Shown one piece after another: positions 1 through 9,044 of a stretch of 64,000 nt of DNA (position 1 is the first letter of the stretch; the number at the start of each line of letters is the position of its first letter). The translations under genes and the position numbers were made by a program. Below the pieces are notes generated by a model that did no database searches, was not told where the DNA came from, and saw nothing but the letters and a program-made list of their open reading frames with translations. Source of the stretch: Clostridiaceae bacterium (lineage in GTDB: Bacteria > Bacillota > Clostridia > DSM-8532); assembly GCA_012719545.1 (NCBI GenBank), contig JAAYAD010000034.1, forward strand, positions 62,001 through 126,000. Reading direction: 5' to 3'.

Positions 1-149
1 GCCAGGGTATCCCTCATAGAACTCATATTCACTTCTGTTAACGCGAACAGTTCACTCTGAACAATTGAGGCAGCCAAAAAGGCAATGACAAATAATAAAA
101 CCCAGTCAATAATCTCACGTAAAATGCTTTTTTCTGTCTTATTCTCCAA
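1..149 (-). CDS. lepB: Signal peptidase I, N-terminal part (cut by window edge)
   Basis: Membrane-bound serine protease that removes signal peptides from exported proteins. Only the first 49 or so residues are visible. They hold a charged N-terminus, one hydrophobic segment (WVLLFVIAFLAASIV) and then MSSMRDTL, which fits the SxM..TL box around the catalytic Ser of the family. The start is a TTG at 149 behind GGAAGGAG; no ATG fits. It lies 18 bp after the mgtC stop, so the two may be cotranscribed. The catalytic Lys lies outside the window, so the call rests on the N-terminal pattern only. Confidence 0.7.
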   Translation of the reverse strand, partial: MENKTEKSILREIIDWVLLFVIAFLAASIVQSELFALTEVNMSSMRDTL

Positions 150-167
150 TTTTTGCAGCTCCTTCCG

Positions 168-857
168 TTACATCGAAACTTTGGTAACGCCATCTATGTC
201 TTTTATGGTGGCAGCTAAAACAGCATAATCAATGTTTGCATCCTTAATTTCTATGTTGCATGTAATTTTTTGCCTGCCGTTTGTCGGGTTTTCTGAAATC
301 TCTATATTCTTGATCCTCAGGCCTTCCTCTTTCAGCAGATTTTGAAGCTGTTCCAATGCATCTTTCTCCGACTCTATCTCTATGTATTTGCTTCTGATTC
401 TCTGGGAGAGCTTGTTGCTGAAGGACTTAAGATATATCAGAACAGCCCATATGAACAGTGTAGCAAGGATGGCTCCGGAATAAAAACCAACTCCGCAGGC
501 AAGACCTACACATGCAATTGCCCAGACACTTGCCGCTGTTGTAAGGCCTCTTACCGAAACCCCGTGGCGCAAAATGGCACCGGCTCCTAAAAAGCCTATT
601 CCGCTTACAACCTGGGCGCCGATTCGTGTAGGATCAATATCCACGCTGCCTCCATAAGCAGTGTGGGCAAACTGAGGTATAAGCATTGCAAGACAGGATC
701 CCAGGCTCACCAGTATGTGAGTTCTGAAGCCTGCCGGTGTATGCCTGGTATACTCTCTTTCAAAGCCTACAATACCTCCCAGCACACAGGCGGCCAGAAG
801 TCTGCACAGTATCATGCCTATATAATTGAAATCAAATTGGAACACATTCCAGTCCAT
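168..857 (-). CDS. MgtC/SapB family membrane protein
   Basis: Inner-membrane protein of the MgtC/SapB family, linked in other bacteria to growth at low Mg2+ and to acid or ATP homeostasis; the transported or regulated species is not settled. The N-terminal 150 residues hold about five hydrophobic segments with the family features GGIVGFERE and GIGFLGAGAIL, followed by a soluble ACT-like C-terminal domain of about 75 residues. The 229-residue length is typical. The ATG at 857 has GGTGG seven bases upstream; a TTG directly before it is an alternative. I see no Mg2+ riboswitch upstream. It precedes the signal peptidase gene. Confidence 0.9.
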   Translation of the reverse strand: MDWNVFQFDFNYIGMILCRLLAACVLGGIVGFEREYTRHTPAGFRTHILVSLGSCLAMLIPQFAHTAYGGSVDIDPTRIGAQVVSGIGFLGAGAILRHGVSVRGLTTAASVWAIACVGLACGVGFYSGAILATLFIWAVLIYLKSFSNKLSQRIRSKYIEIESEKDALEQLQNLLKEEGLRIKNIEISENPTNGRQKITCNIEIKDANIDYAVLAATIKDIDGVTKVSM

Positions 858-885
858 CAAAACACCACCCTATTTTCGCATATAG

Positions 886-1455
886 TCACAGCTTTAAAAG
901 CCTGAGACTATAATTGCGAGTCTCAACGGTTTTTCCATGAAGCAGAAATCCTTTGTTTAAAACATATCTTATAGTGCTTTCGGCACACAATACTACACAC
1001 CTGTCAAGGTCTTCAAAGGCAGCCTGGCGCATCATTTCTATGCCTTCAAAGTTTCTTAAGGGTTCTATATAATCGGCAACATATATAATTTTTTCAAGGA
1101 CACTCATGCCGGCCCTGCCTGTTGTATGCCACCTTATTGCATCCAGCACCTCTCTGTCCTCTACGCCATATTCGGTTCTGGCAAAATGTGCGCCTATTAT
1201 ACCGTGCAAAAGTCCTGTCTGAATAAGTTCTATTTCATCTGGACAATACCCGATGCTTTTTACAAAATTAACTGCTTCTTCTCCTTTCATGCCTTTAGCG
1301 CAATCATGGAGAATTCCGGCAAGCCTTGCCTTATTTTCATCCGCATTGTAGCGCCTTGCAAGCTCTGCCGAAACATTCATTACATTTACAGAATGAAGGT
1401 ATCTCTCTTCCTTAAGCTGACCTTTTAGTCTACTCATGATGTTTTCTATATTCAC
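886..1455 (-). CDS. yqeK: YqeK-type HD-domain hydrolase
   Basis: HD-superfamily metal-dependent phosphohydrolase of the YqeK family; members cleave diadenosine tetraphosphate symmetrically. The HD signature is visible as GILHDCAKG near residue 50, with the upstream His in YLHSVNVMNVSAELA and a downstream HGIIGA. It directly follows nadD (18 bp gap), the usual Firmicutes arrangement in the nadD-yqeK-rsfS region. I prefer the GTG at 1455 because GAGGAG sits eight bases before it; a TTG at 1470 lies in the same frame but overlaps that ribosome site. RsfS is not next in line here: MgtC follows instead. Confidence 0.9.
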   Translation of the reverse strand: MNIENIMSRLKGQLKEERYLHSVNVMNVSAELARRYNADENKARLAGILHDCAKGMKGEEAVNFVKSIGYCPDEIELIQTGLLHGIIGAHFARTEYGVEDREVLDAIRWHTTGRAGMSVLEKIIYVADYIEPLRNFEGIEMMRQAAFEDLDRCVVLCAESTIRYVLNKGFLLHGKTVETRNYSLRLLKL

Positions 1456-1473
1456 GGCAAAACTCCTCAATTC

Positions 1474-2073
1474 CTAACGATACAATCCATTTTCATATAT
1501 ATAGGCCTCAACCTTGGGCGGTGTCATATACCTGATAGAAAGGCCCTTTTTAACCCTGTTTCTTATTTCTGTGGACGAAAAATTCATTGGCGCATGGGCA
1601 GACATTAAAATATCCGCATCCATCTCCACCCTGAACTTGGCAATTGTATCGTTAAGCAAGCTAAAATCTGTATCCGGCCTTGCTGCAACAATAATTGTGG
1701 CAAGCCTGAATATTTCCTGGTACTTATACCATGACGAAAGCTGAACCAGAGAATCGGCTCCTATAATCAGAAATAATTTTTTTCCCTTTGGCAGGGATGA
1801 TCTCAGCTCCTTTAAAGTATCAACAGTATAGGAAGCGCCCTGACGTCTCATTTCCATGTCACTTGCCTCAAAGTACGGATTGTCCTCTATTGCCAGCCGG
1901 ACCATATTAAGCCTGTGCTCTGCATCAACTATGCTAATATTAGTTTTATGGGGTGGTATTCTGGCCGGCATAAAAATTATTTTTTCAAGATTGAATTCTT
2001 CCCTTATACTCTCACACATGAGAAGATGCCCATAATGTATAGGGCTGAATGTTCCCCCCATTAAACCTACCAC
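1474..2073 (-). CDS. nadD: Nicotinate-nucleotide adenylyltransferase
   Basis: Transfers AMP from ATP to nicotinate mononucleotide to form deamido-NAD in NAD biosynthesis. The N-terminal nucleotidyltransferase motif GGTFSPIHYGHL and the C-terminal SSTEIRNRV motif are both present. The GTG at 2073 gives 199 residues, the family's usual size, and has GGGAG seven bases upstream. A longer open frame reaches 2139 but would run into the preceding yccF gene and adds 22 residues with no family match. It is followed closely by yqeK. Confidence 0.95.
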   Translation of the reverse strand: MVGLMGGTFSPIHYGHLLMCESIREEFNLEKIIFMPARIPPHKTNISIVDAEHRLNMVRLAIEDNPYFEASDMEMRRQGASYTVDTLKELRSSLPKGKKLFLIIGADSLVQLSSWYKYQEIFRLATIIVAARPDTDFSLLNDTIAKFRVEMDADILMSAHAPMNFSSTEIRNRVKKGLSIRYMTPPKVEAYIYENGLYR

Positions 2074-2095
2074 AAAAACACTCCCTGTTTTTTTA

Positions 2096-2458
2096 TCAGT
2101 ATATTTTGGCTCCAAAAGGCAGAATGGCAAGCTTTGCAAGTTTTAAGTGCTGCCGTCCGAAGGGAATCCCTATAATGGTTAAACACATTATCAGGCCTAT
2201 GACTGAATGGATAAGAAACAGCACCCAGCCGACAATTAATATCCATATAAGATTCCCCAATAATCCTCCAAAACCAAAGAAACCTATGTCTACTTTCTTT
2301 CCAAAGGGCCAAAAGACCAAAGCTGATATTTTAAAGCACTGTATTCCAAAAGGAATACCGTAGATGGTAATGCAACATAATATTCCTGCGACAAACCATA
2401 AGATTGCACCTAGTAAACCTCCAAATACAATCCAGATCAGATTGCCCAACAAATACAT
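2096..2458 (-). CDS. YccF-domain small membrane protein
   Basis: Small membrane protein of the YccF (DUF307) family, function unknown. The 120 residues contain two copies of the family repeat: GNLIWIVFGG..GIPFGIQCFKI and GNLIWILIVG..GIPFGRQHLKL, each a hydrophobic hairpin ending in a GIPFG(I/R)Q box. The ATG at 2458 sits behind AAGGTGGAAGG; the open frame extends 29 residues further upstream but those residues are basic and unlike the family. It ends 22 bp before nadD starts, so the genes may share a transcript. Confidence 0.88.
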   Translation of the reverse strand: MYLLGNLIWIVFGGLLGAILWFVAGILCCITIYGIPFGIQCFKISALVFWPFGKKVDIGFFGFGGLLGNLIWILIVGWVLFLIHSVIGLIMCLTIIGIPFGRQHLKLAKLAILPFGAKIY

Positions 2459-2510
2459 TATTACCTTCCACCTTAAAATTTTATATTTATTGTTATTATA
2501 CCATATGCAA

Positions 2511-2539
2511 AATGCCCGTCCATTTAAAGGACAGGCATT
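2511..2539 (-). terminator. Hairpin downstream of the copper-chaperone gene
   Basis: An 11-bp stem (AATGCC.GTCC arms, 7-nt loop) lies 17 bp after the copper chaperone stop. On the minus strand the odd base pair is a G-U wobble. The following T run is short on this strand and longer on the other. Confidence 0.6.
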
Positions 2540-2555
2540 TTTCAAAAATTAATTG

Positions 2556-2768
2556 CTATCTAACTTTATAACCTGCGTCTTCAATGGTTTCTCTGAGAAT
2601 GTCGGCGCTGACTCTCTCTTCATCATATTCAACAGCAACTCTTTTTGAATTGAGATCAACAATAACATCGTATACCCCGTTAAGCTTTGTCAACGCAGCT
2701 TTGATTGCATTAACACAATGTTCGCAAGACATGCCTTCAACGTTAAAAGCAATATTTTGACCTGACAT
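2556..2768 (-). CDS. copZ: Heavy-metal-associated domain protein, CopZ-like copper chaperone
   Basis: Single ferredoxin-like HMA domain of 70 residues, the size of a cytosolic Cu(I) chaperone. The metal site GMSCEHC lies near residues 12-18, followed by the family's hydrophobic core positions and a C-terminal AGYKV. The ATG at 2768 is preceded by GTGGAGG; a GTG 12 bases upstream is less likely. No copper ATPase or CsoR regulator is next to it, so the partner is unknown and the gene stands alone. A hairpin follows the stop. Confidence 0.88.
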   Translation of the reverse strand: MSGQNIAFNVEGMSCEHCVNAIKAALTKLNGVYDVIVDLNSKRVAVEYDEERVSADILRETIEDAGYKVR

Positions 2769-2926
2769 ATATTCCTCCACCTCACAAAGTAGTCAAAAAA
2801 GATTATATAACATTGCTTTGAACATGTCTATCATATTTTACCTGTGACATTTCTCAGAAATATTGGATCAATTATGCTTGACCATATAGAGGCTTCGGGC
2901 AATACTCGTAAGGAAGTGCCAGAAAT

Positions 2927-3835
2927 TCACCTGAGTTTTTGGAGCAATTCCCTGAAATAATCGGGTAAAGGAGCTTCAAAAACCATTTCTTCTCCGGTGC
3001 GGGGATGAACAAGCTTTAAACGTCTTGCATGGAGTACCTGCCCCTGGGTATCTAAAACAGGACAAGCCTTTCCATATACCGTATCCCCTGTAACGGGATG
3101 GCCCATGGCAGACATATGAACACGAATCTGGTGAGTCCTGCCAGTCTCCAGCTTAAGTTCCAAATGGGTATATCCCTTTAACCGCTCAAGAACCTTAAAA
3201 TAAGTAACGGCAGGCTTGCCGTTGGGCTGAACAGCCATCTTTTTGCGATGGACAGGATGACGACCTATGGGGGCTGAAATTTTGCCTGAGTCCTCTTTTA
3301 TTATTCCGTCAACAATTGCCTCATAGGTACGCTGCATTTTATGGGATTTCAATTGCTCTGAAAGGCTTAAATGGGCATGATTGTTCTTTGCAGCAGCCAG
3401 AAGTCCTGAGGTATCCTTATCTATTCTGTGAACTATGCCAGGACGAATAACGCCGTTAATGTCAGAAAGCGAATCCCTGCAATGGTTTAACAGGGCATTT
3501 ACCAAAGTTCCATCCCAGTTTCCCGCAGCGGGATGGACCACCATATTTTTGGGCTTGTTAATCACAATAATATCTTCATCCTCATAGACAATGTCCAGAG
3601 GGATATCTTCGGGTTCAAGAGATAAGGTTTTGGGCTCCGGCCTATCCACATTAATAACCATTCCTGCTTTTATTTTAAGGCCGCTTTTTATTTTTTCGCC
3701 TGGTATATGAACAAGGCCGTCTTCAATAAGCTTTTGAACATAGCTTCTTGTTACCGAGTCCATTTTCTCGGCAAGATACGCATCGAGCCTTTTACCTTCA
3801 TCTTCGGCAGAAACGGTATAGGTCTCAGTCACCAT
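2927..3835 (-). CDS. rluD: RluD-family 23S rRNA pseudouridine synthase
   Basis: Converts uridines in 23S rRNA to pseudouridine. An S4 RNA-binding domain covers about residues 12-75, and the catalytic domain carries HRIDKDTSGLL with the active-site Asp, plus RTHQIRVHM later. The 302-residue length is typical of the YlyB/RluD group found beside lspA in Firmicutes. Its start overlaps the end of lspA by 11 bp, so translation is probably coupled. The exact rRNA target cannot be read from sequence. Confidence 0.93.
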   Translation of the reverse strand: MVTETYTVSAEDEGKRLDAYLAEKMDSVTRSYVQKLIEDGLVHIPGEKIKSGLKIKAGMVINVDRPEPKTLSLEPEDIPLDIVYEDEDIIVINKPKNMVVHPAAGNWDGTLVNALLNHCRDSLSDINGVIRPGIVHRIDKDTSGLLAAAKNNHAHLSLSEQLKSHKMQRTYEAIVDGIIKEDSGKISAPIGRHPVHRKKMAVQPNGKPAVTYFKVLERLKGYTHLELKLETGRTHQIRVHMSAMGHPVTGDTVYGKACPVLDTQGQVLHARRLKLVHPRTGEEMVFEAPLPDYFRELLQKLR

Positions 3836-4319
3836 TCTGTTCCTGCACCTCTTTTATCTCTTCTTTTTCCTTTTCAGGCTCTTTGTAAATAAAAATTAAG
3901 TATATGATGAGAAGAGCAGCACCGATATTTACAAATATATCAGCGGCATTAAAGACAGGAAAATCATAGCCAAAGGGATAAAAATCGAGAAAATCAACAA
4001 CAAATCCTCTAAAAAGCCTGTCTATGAAATTTCCTACAGCTCCTGCTATAAAAAAGGTCAGGGCACTTCTTAAAAGAGTGTTGCGATTTTTAATAAAATA
4101 TATAATTAAAAACACCAGCACTACCGGGGTTATAATAAGAAAGCCCCAGCGGAAATTCTGCATCATGCCAAAAGCCGCACCGCGGTTTTCCACGTAAGTA
4201 AGATAGAAAAAATCCTTAATCACTTCAAAGTGGCTAAACTGACTCTGATTCACAAAGAAAAACCATTTAGTCCACTGATCCAATCCTACAAGAATAATCA
4301 TCAAAATAACCCAAATCAT
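3825..4319 (-). CDS. lspA: Lipoprotein signal peptidase (signal peptidase II)
   Basis: Membrane aspartyl protease that cleaves prolipoproteins before the lipidated Cys. Four hydrophobic segments are seen in 164 residues. The two catalytic Asp motifs are GNFIDRL near residue 99 and FNAADIFVNIG near residue 124, and the NRGAAFG motif near residue 48 is also present. The C-terminal tail is rich in Glu and Lys (EPEKEKEEIKE), an extension common in Clostridia. It overlaps the downstream rluD by 11 bp. Confidence 0.95.
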   Translation of the reverse strand: MIWVILMIILVGLDQWTKWFFFVNQSQFSHFEVIKDFFYLTYVENRGAAFGMMQNFRWGFLIITPVVLVFLIIYFIKNRNTLLRSALTFFIAGAVGNFIDRLFRGFVVDFLDFYPFGYDFPVFNAADIFVNIGAALLIIYLIFIYKEPEKEKEEIKEVQEQNGD

Positions 4320-4339
4320 AAAAGGCTCCTTTATTTTTC

Positions 4340-6031
4340 TTATTCAACGGTAACACCCGTAAAATAATGCTTTAATATCTGTTCATAATTATAACCCATT
4401 TTTGCTAAACCTTTAGCACCTTCCTGGCTCATACCCACTCCGTGGCCCCAGCCCTTTCCGGTCAGAATATAGGTTCCGGCAGGAATGTTTCCTGTTACGG
4501 TTTTTAATCCGCTTGTTCCGATCATGCTGACAGCACCGTTTGAGGTCATTGTTTTTACACCTGATGCCGTCACAACCTTTGCATTGTAAACATTAACTGT
4601 GGTTTTGCCGCTTCCTGTGATTACAAACACGACAGAGTTTCCCTGCCCTGAGCCGCCTGAACCACTTGTGTTAATTGTAAACATACGGCTGGGAAGATAT
4701 GCTCCGTTATCACCAAGTATTCTTCTTATGTCTTCCTTGGTATATGTAATGGAGCCTTTTGTACCGGTAATTTTCAGCTTATTTACCCTGCCTGCAGGAG
4801 TGTATTCCTCGGCAGTCATGGAAAGAATATCACCAATGTCCACTCCGCTTAAAAAGAGCTTCATCTTGATTTCGTCTGCGGTTAGTGTCATTGACCAGTT
4901 ATAATTATAGGAAGTTCCTGATTCATATGGATCAGGCACGCTTTTTAGATAAGGGATGTCCTTACCCCAGACATTAACATTGTCTTCGGTCATGCCGCCG
5001 CTGGAGCTGAAATAGAACAGTGATGCAAGGCTTCCATTATATAAGACCTTCTTACCCTTTGTTTCATCAACCGCCTTATTGGTATTGGGATGCTCATCAT
5101 CGTAGCCCCCGTAAACCTGGGAGTTGACGGTATTTACAACATCAAAGTCCCACTTTTTGTAGCTTCCCATATTCATATATGCATAAGTCCTTGCGGCTAC
5201 CGCCTGGGCTTTAAGTGCTTCCATGGGAGATGAGGCACCTAGTTCTCTGGGGACAACACCATATAAATACTCTTCGATATTGATGACATTAATTACTGTC
5301 ATATCGCTGTCAGAAAAACGCCTTAGCTCGATTTCTCCACGATACTGCTTGCTGTTAACCGACAATACTCTGGGGTTATTGCTGGCGCTTGGACGCACAG
5401 TAAGCTTCAATGTTGATGAGCCAAAAATAAAGTAGGGTTTAAAGTCGGCATCATATACAATAAAACGGGAAGTTGACGGGTTTATTACCTTTAGATTGGT
5501 TATTCCCAGAATTGATACCAGGTTTTGAATTTCCTCCCCCGCTTTTAAGGGATCACTGTAGAATCCTGTCCAAAGATACCATCCGTCCTCAAAAACAGGA
5601 TAAGCATTTACTCCTGATTCTTCCACAAGTCTTGCCATGCTTTCTGCGGCAGCATAGTCAGTCAACATATCTCCAATCTGTATATGATATGGACCGTATG
5701 TCTCTCCGTCAAAAGGAATTCCTTCAGAGGGATCATATTCTGACACAGCCCCTGTCGGAGATTTTATGTAATAGGAATCCTTCCTGACTATAAGCTGGTT
5801 TCCGCCTTCTACAGACTTAAGGGTGACAAATTGACCGTCATTATAATAGCCAATTTCAAGTCCTGCCTTTGAATTAAAAGCGACATTTGAGGCAGAGGAG
5901 CTTCCAAAATAAAGCCCAACTCTGATTGTTTCAGGATAAGCAGCCGCTATTGCGGGAATATTGAAGAAATACATGAAGATAATGCTCAGTGCTGCAGCAA
6001 CTGAAACAATAGTCCCTATTCTTTTTCGCAT
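4340..6031 (-). CDS. SpoIID/LytB-domain secreted protein with SPOR-like region
   Basis: Exported cell-wall protein of the SpoIID/LytB family, whose catalytic members are lytic transglycosylases acting on peptidoglycan. A signal or anchor segment lies at residues 8-31. A SPOR-like stretch with HIQIGDMLTDYAAAESM and a second half-repeat covers about 115-190. The SpoIID domain occupies roughly 230-450 with VPRELGASSPMEALKAQAVA and SSSGG, and the C-terminal GKGWGHGVGMSQEGAKG is diagnostic. At 563 residues it is longer than SpoIID of Bacillus (about 340), and lies outside a spoII operon, so it is more likely a vegetative paralogue or SpoIID-like wall enzyme. Confidence 0.9.
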   Translation of the reverse strand: MRKRIGTIVSVAAALSIIFMYFFNIPAIAAAYPETIRVGLYFGSSSASNVAFNSKAGLEIGYYNDGQFVTLKSVEGGNQLIVRKDSYYIKSPTGAVSEYDPSEGIPFDGETYGPYHIQIGDMLTDYAAAESMARLVEESGVNAYPVFEDGWYLWTGFYSDPLKAGEEIQNLVSILGITNLKVINPSTSRFIVYDADFKPYFIFGSSTLKLTVRPSASNNPRVLSVNSKQYRGEIELRRFSDSDMTVINVINIEEYLYGVVPRELGASSPMEALKAQAVAARTYAYMNMGSYKKWDFDVVNTVNSQVYGGYDDEHPNTNKAVDETKGKKVLYNGSLASLFYFSSSGGMTEDNVNVWGKDIPYLKSVPDPYESGTSYNYNWSMTLTADEIKMKLFLSGVDIGDILSMTAEEYTPAGRVNKLKITGTKGSITYTKEDIRRILGDNGAYLPSRMFTINTSGSGGSGQGNSVVFVITGSGKTTVNVYNAKVVTASGVKTMTSNGAVSMIGTSGLKTVTGNIPAGTYILTGKGWGHGVGMSQEGAKGLAKMGYNYEQILKHYFTGVTVE

Positions 6032-6211
6032 ATGCGCACCCCATCATTTTTCTTTAGTGTATAAGCAATTTAGCATGAACAGATTATAAAACTAATAAAA
6101 CTAATTATATTAACCCTTTTATATCTGTACCTTATTATACCTGTAATTAATATCAATGTATAGCTTGCAAAGAAAACATTAAAATGCTTTAACAATAATG
6201 AAACATTTAAA

Positions 6212-7087
6212 TCAGAAATTCTCCCGTTTAAAAACATCATAAATATGCTCAAGATACAGCTTAACAATATCAACATTACTTGTCATATAAAGGGTACGGC
6301 ATCCTGCCACATCTTCTATTTCATTGAACAGGAAATGTCCCTTTTCGTCAAAGATAAAATCAATTCCAACCATGCCGAAATCAAAATGCTCGACAATTTT
6401 TTTCACATAACCTTTTTCCACTTCGTTAAGATGATAGGCTTCTGCAGAACCGCCAAGAGAAATATTTGCTTTAAAATCAACATTGGATTGCCTTAATACA
6501 GCCCCCACAATATCTTTTCCTACAACAAACACACGTACGTCTCTGCCGGGGTTCTTGCACAGTTTTTGGGCAACAAAGCGGTCTTTGGGAATGCTGCTCA
6601 CTATATTCAGAACATCATCCCGAGACTGTGCCAAAAATACCTCTTTTCCGCTTCGACCATCCACTGTCTTTATTACAACGGGATACTCAAAACTGAAATT
6701 GCCTTGAAGAAGAGTATTTTTATTAATAAACAAGGTATCCACCATTGGAATTCCAAGGCGTGACACCTCAAGATATGTTCTTGCCTTATCATTGCATATT
6801 TCAGATATACGGCTTGAATTGAACACCTTTATATTCATATTCTCAAGATGCCTTGAAAAAAGAGGATCAATGGAGCGGTTTATAACAAAATCAGGGGTAG
6901 GCAGGATATTTCTGACCTTGTCCAGAAGGCAAAGGGTGTTACGGAACACTCCGAAATATATATCATCCTTAAATACAAGCTTTATAGAGCTTTTTTTGTT
7001 ATTGCCTGATTTCAGAAATCTTTTGGCAAAGGATGAGTTTCTTTCATAATCTTCTTTTGAATATACAAGCCATCCGGTAAGCTGCAT
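6212..7087 (-). CDS. RimK-type ATP-grasp ligase, stand-alone copy
   Basis: ATP-grasp enzyme of 291 residues, the type that joins a carboxylate to an amine through an acyl-phosphate. Visible motifs are YPVVIKTVDGRSGKEVF (first nucleotide-binding segment), GRDVRVFVVGKDIVGAVLRQ, GSAEAYHL and the metal-binding end MVGIDFIFDE..FLFNEIEDVAG. The N-terminal part (GWLVYSKEDYERN) and middle (IKVFNSSRISEICNDK) match the C-terminal half of the upstream neighbour, so the two are tandem paralogues. It starts four bases after that gene's stop with GCAGGA as ribosome site. Substrate unknown; RimK, LysX and cofactor-glutamyl ligases are related options. Confidence 0.88.
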   Translation of the reverse strand: MQLTGWLVYSKEDYERNSSFAKRFLKSGNNKKSSIKLVFKDDIYFGVFRNTLCLLDKVRNILPTPDFVINRSIDPLFSRHLENMNIKVFNSSRISEICNDKARTYLEVSRLGIPMVDTLFINKNTLLQGNFSFEYPVVIKTVDGRSGKEVFLAQSRDDVLNIVSSIPKDRFVAQKLCKNPGRDVRVFVVGKDIVGAVLRQSNVDFKANISLGGSAEAYHLNEVEKGYVKKIVEHFDFGMVGIDFIFDEKGHFLFNEIEDVAGCRTLYMTSNVDIVKLYLEHIYDVFKRENF

Positions 7088-7091
7088 CTTT

Positions 7092-8864
7092 TTATCCTGC
7101 TATCCTTTCCTTAATATACTTGATGATACAATCGGGAACATCAACCCGGGTACAGGTATAAATATTCTTCATATGGGCATTGGAATTGATTTCACATAGA
7201 ATTGGGCTTCCATCTTTTCCAAATAACATATCAACACCGGCAAAATGGGCTCCCACAAGCCTTGCAGCCTTTACAGCAAGCTTTACAAAAGCATCTGGCG
7301 GATTAAAATTCTCCATCCTGCTTCCATTTGTCACATTGGCTCTGAAATCATTTTCCGATGTTCTCAGCATTGCCGCCACAACTTTGTCTCCCACGACCTG
7401 AATGCGCACATCACGTCCAAAGCTTGAATCAATGAATTCCTGATAAAGATGGGGCTTTGAAATGAGCTTTTTCCTTAAAGCAATAAGCTCTTCTCTGTCT
7501 TTTGCAAGGTATACCTGTGCCCCAAAGGAGCCATAGGCTTCCTTTACAACTACAGGATAAGAAAGAGCCTTTTCAATTACATCCAAAAATAAAGTTTCAT
7601 CTACATTTAAGCCCGGATACACCATGGGCGCGGCAATGGTTTTGGGCATGGGAATATCATGATTTGAAAGCACCTGATGGGTAAGGATTTTATTATCACA
7701 TATCCTTATGCACTCAGAACCGTTAAATACCCTGATGCCCATTTTTTCTAGATGGTAAGCCAAATATACATCCTTGTCCCAAAAGATAACAAACTGAGGC
7801 TTTTCATGATTTTCCGCACCGAAGATTTCAAGCTGTCCGCCTATGACAGCCGCGCCCAGTTCATTATTGGAAAAAGGGATAAGTTTAATACCGTTAATTT
7901 CCGCAGCCTTTACAAACCAGTTCACGTGCTCCATGAACTTATCCGTTTTAAGGCTTTCATTATATATTATCCATCCGGTCATGCTTTGGGAAGACTGAAT
8001 GCTTTCATCCAAGGCTGTAAAGCTCGTACTAGTGCTTGTAGTTGTATTTGTACCAGTGTTTGCATTTGTGCCTGTGCTTTGCTTCGATCTGGCACCAATT
8101 TTGGCAAGCTCATCGGCTTTGTCGTTTAATGCTATCCCCGTATGGCTCTCAACTTTCACCCACGTTATGGATACATTGCTTTTATCGACAAACTCCTTAT
8201 ATTCCTTTGTCATCTGGGTATTGGTGCGGTATTCGCCTGTAGCCCATTTTTCAATATTGAGAAAGTCATAGAAAATTGCGATTTGGTCAATATTGTTTTT
8301 CTCACACCATTTTAAAACTTCAATAACAGCCTGTATCTCTCCTCCCACCTGCCTTGCGTTAAAAGCCTCAGGAGAATCCACAGCGCCTGATAATTCGGCC
8401 ACAATATTGCCGTTATCCAAAATTACAGCTCCAAAGCCTACGCAGCCGTCAATGAAAGAACCGTCCACATAGGCATGATAGCGGATATTTGACGCATGTG
8501 AAGATGCTTCGCTGCCTGATTCTGCAAGGCTGTTCTTTACATCGGTTTTGCCAGAGGCGGCTGAGACGGTATTGTTATTTACCTTAGGAGCCGCAGTTTT
8601 TGGAAGTAGAGTTACTCCGAGCAAACCAAGGATTTGCTGAAACTTTTCATCCGACATGTCAGAATCCTTGCGGAAATTGTGGGATTGCTTTTTGGGGCTG
8701 TAATCTATAATTAATTTTCCTAAAGAAGAATCATTTTCAGTTATCTGAACCTTCAACATATAATCCCTGATAAGGGCTATTTCACATTTTAAGCCGAATT
8801 GTGTAAGCTTATCTTCAATATTTTTATAAATTTCTAAAAGTTCATTTTCGCAAATATATGGCAT
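7092..8864 (-). CDS. RNase HI domain fused to RimK-type ATP-grasp ligase
   Basis: A 590-residue fusion. Residues 1-88 are an unrecognised small domain. Residues 128-258 form an RNase HI domain with all four acidic active-site residues in order: D134 (YVDGSF), E176 (GGEIQAV), D200 (IFYDFLN) and D251 (NDKADELAK), plus H241. A Ser/Thr/Asn-rich linker covers 262-290. Residues 296-590 are an ATP-grasp ligase with YPVVVKEAYGSFGAQVYLA, GRDVRIQVVGDKVVAAMLR, AGVDMLF and CEINSNAH. The start has GAGGTAAAGG upstream. The tandem downstream gene is a second ATP-grasp. The combined role is unknown; both halves look active. Confidence 0.9.
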   Translation of the reverse strand: MPYICENELLEIYKNIEDKLTQFGLKCEIALIRDYMLKVQITENDSSLGKLIIDYSPKKQSHNFRKDSDMSDEKFQQILGLLGVTLLPKTAAPKVNNNTVSAASGKTDVKNSLAESGSEASSHASNIRYHAYVDGSFIDGCVGFGAVILDNGNIVAELSGAVDSPEAFNARQVGGEIQAVIEVLKWCEKNNIDQIAIFYDFLNIEKWATGEYRTNTQMTKEYKEFVDKSNVSITWVKVESHTGIALNDKADELAKIGARSKQSTGTNANTGTNTTTSTSTSFTALDESIQSSQSMTGWIIYNESLKTDKFMEHVNWFVKAAEINGIKLIPFSNNELGAAVIGGQLEIFGAENHEKPQFVIFWDKDVYLAYHLEKMGIRVFNGSECIRICDNKILTHQVLSNHDIPMPKTIAAPMVYPGLNVDETLFLDVIEKALSYPVVVKEAYGSFGAQVYLAKDREELIALRKKLISKPHLYQEFIDSSFGRDVRIQVVGDKVVAAMLRTSENDFRANVTNGSRMENFNPPDAFVKLAVKAARLVGAHFAGVDMLFGKDGSPILCEINSNAHMKNIYTCTRVDVPDCIIKYIKERIAG

Positions 8865-8954
8865 ACCTTTACCTCATCTTTCCTTATACTATCCGACACA
8901 GGTATTTTACCAGAAGAAAAATCATAATTCTATTTGTTAAATATTTATATTTAC

Positions 8955-8983
8955 TTTACTTACCCAACTTTGGATAATATAAT
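8955..8983 (+). promoter_or_regulatory. Probable sigma-A promoter of the PRPP synthetase gene
   Basis: TTTACT, 17-bp spacer, TATAAT, ending about 60 bp before the start codon at 9045. The -10 is perfect and the -35 matches four of six positions. Confidence 0.5.
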
Positions 8984-9044
8984 ACAGGTGCAGAGAATGT
9001 GACAGCCTCATTTGACAAAATACGATATTTTCAGGAGGACAAAG

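Noticed and set aside
6070-6276. Small membrane-protein gene on the minus strand
   Set aside because: Its start lies inside the ATP-grasp gene, it has no ribosome site, and its sequence reflects AT-rich intergenic DNA.
7998-8090. Tandem DNA repeat
   Set aside because: The repetitive look comes from the Thr/Asn/Ser-rich linker codons of the RNase H/ATP-grasp fusion.
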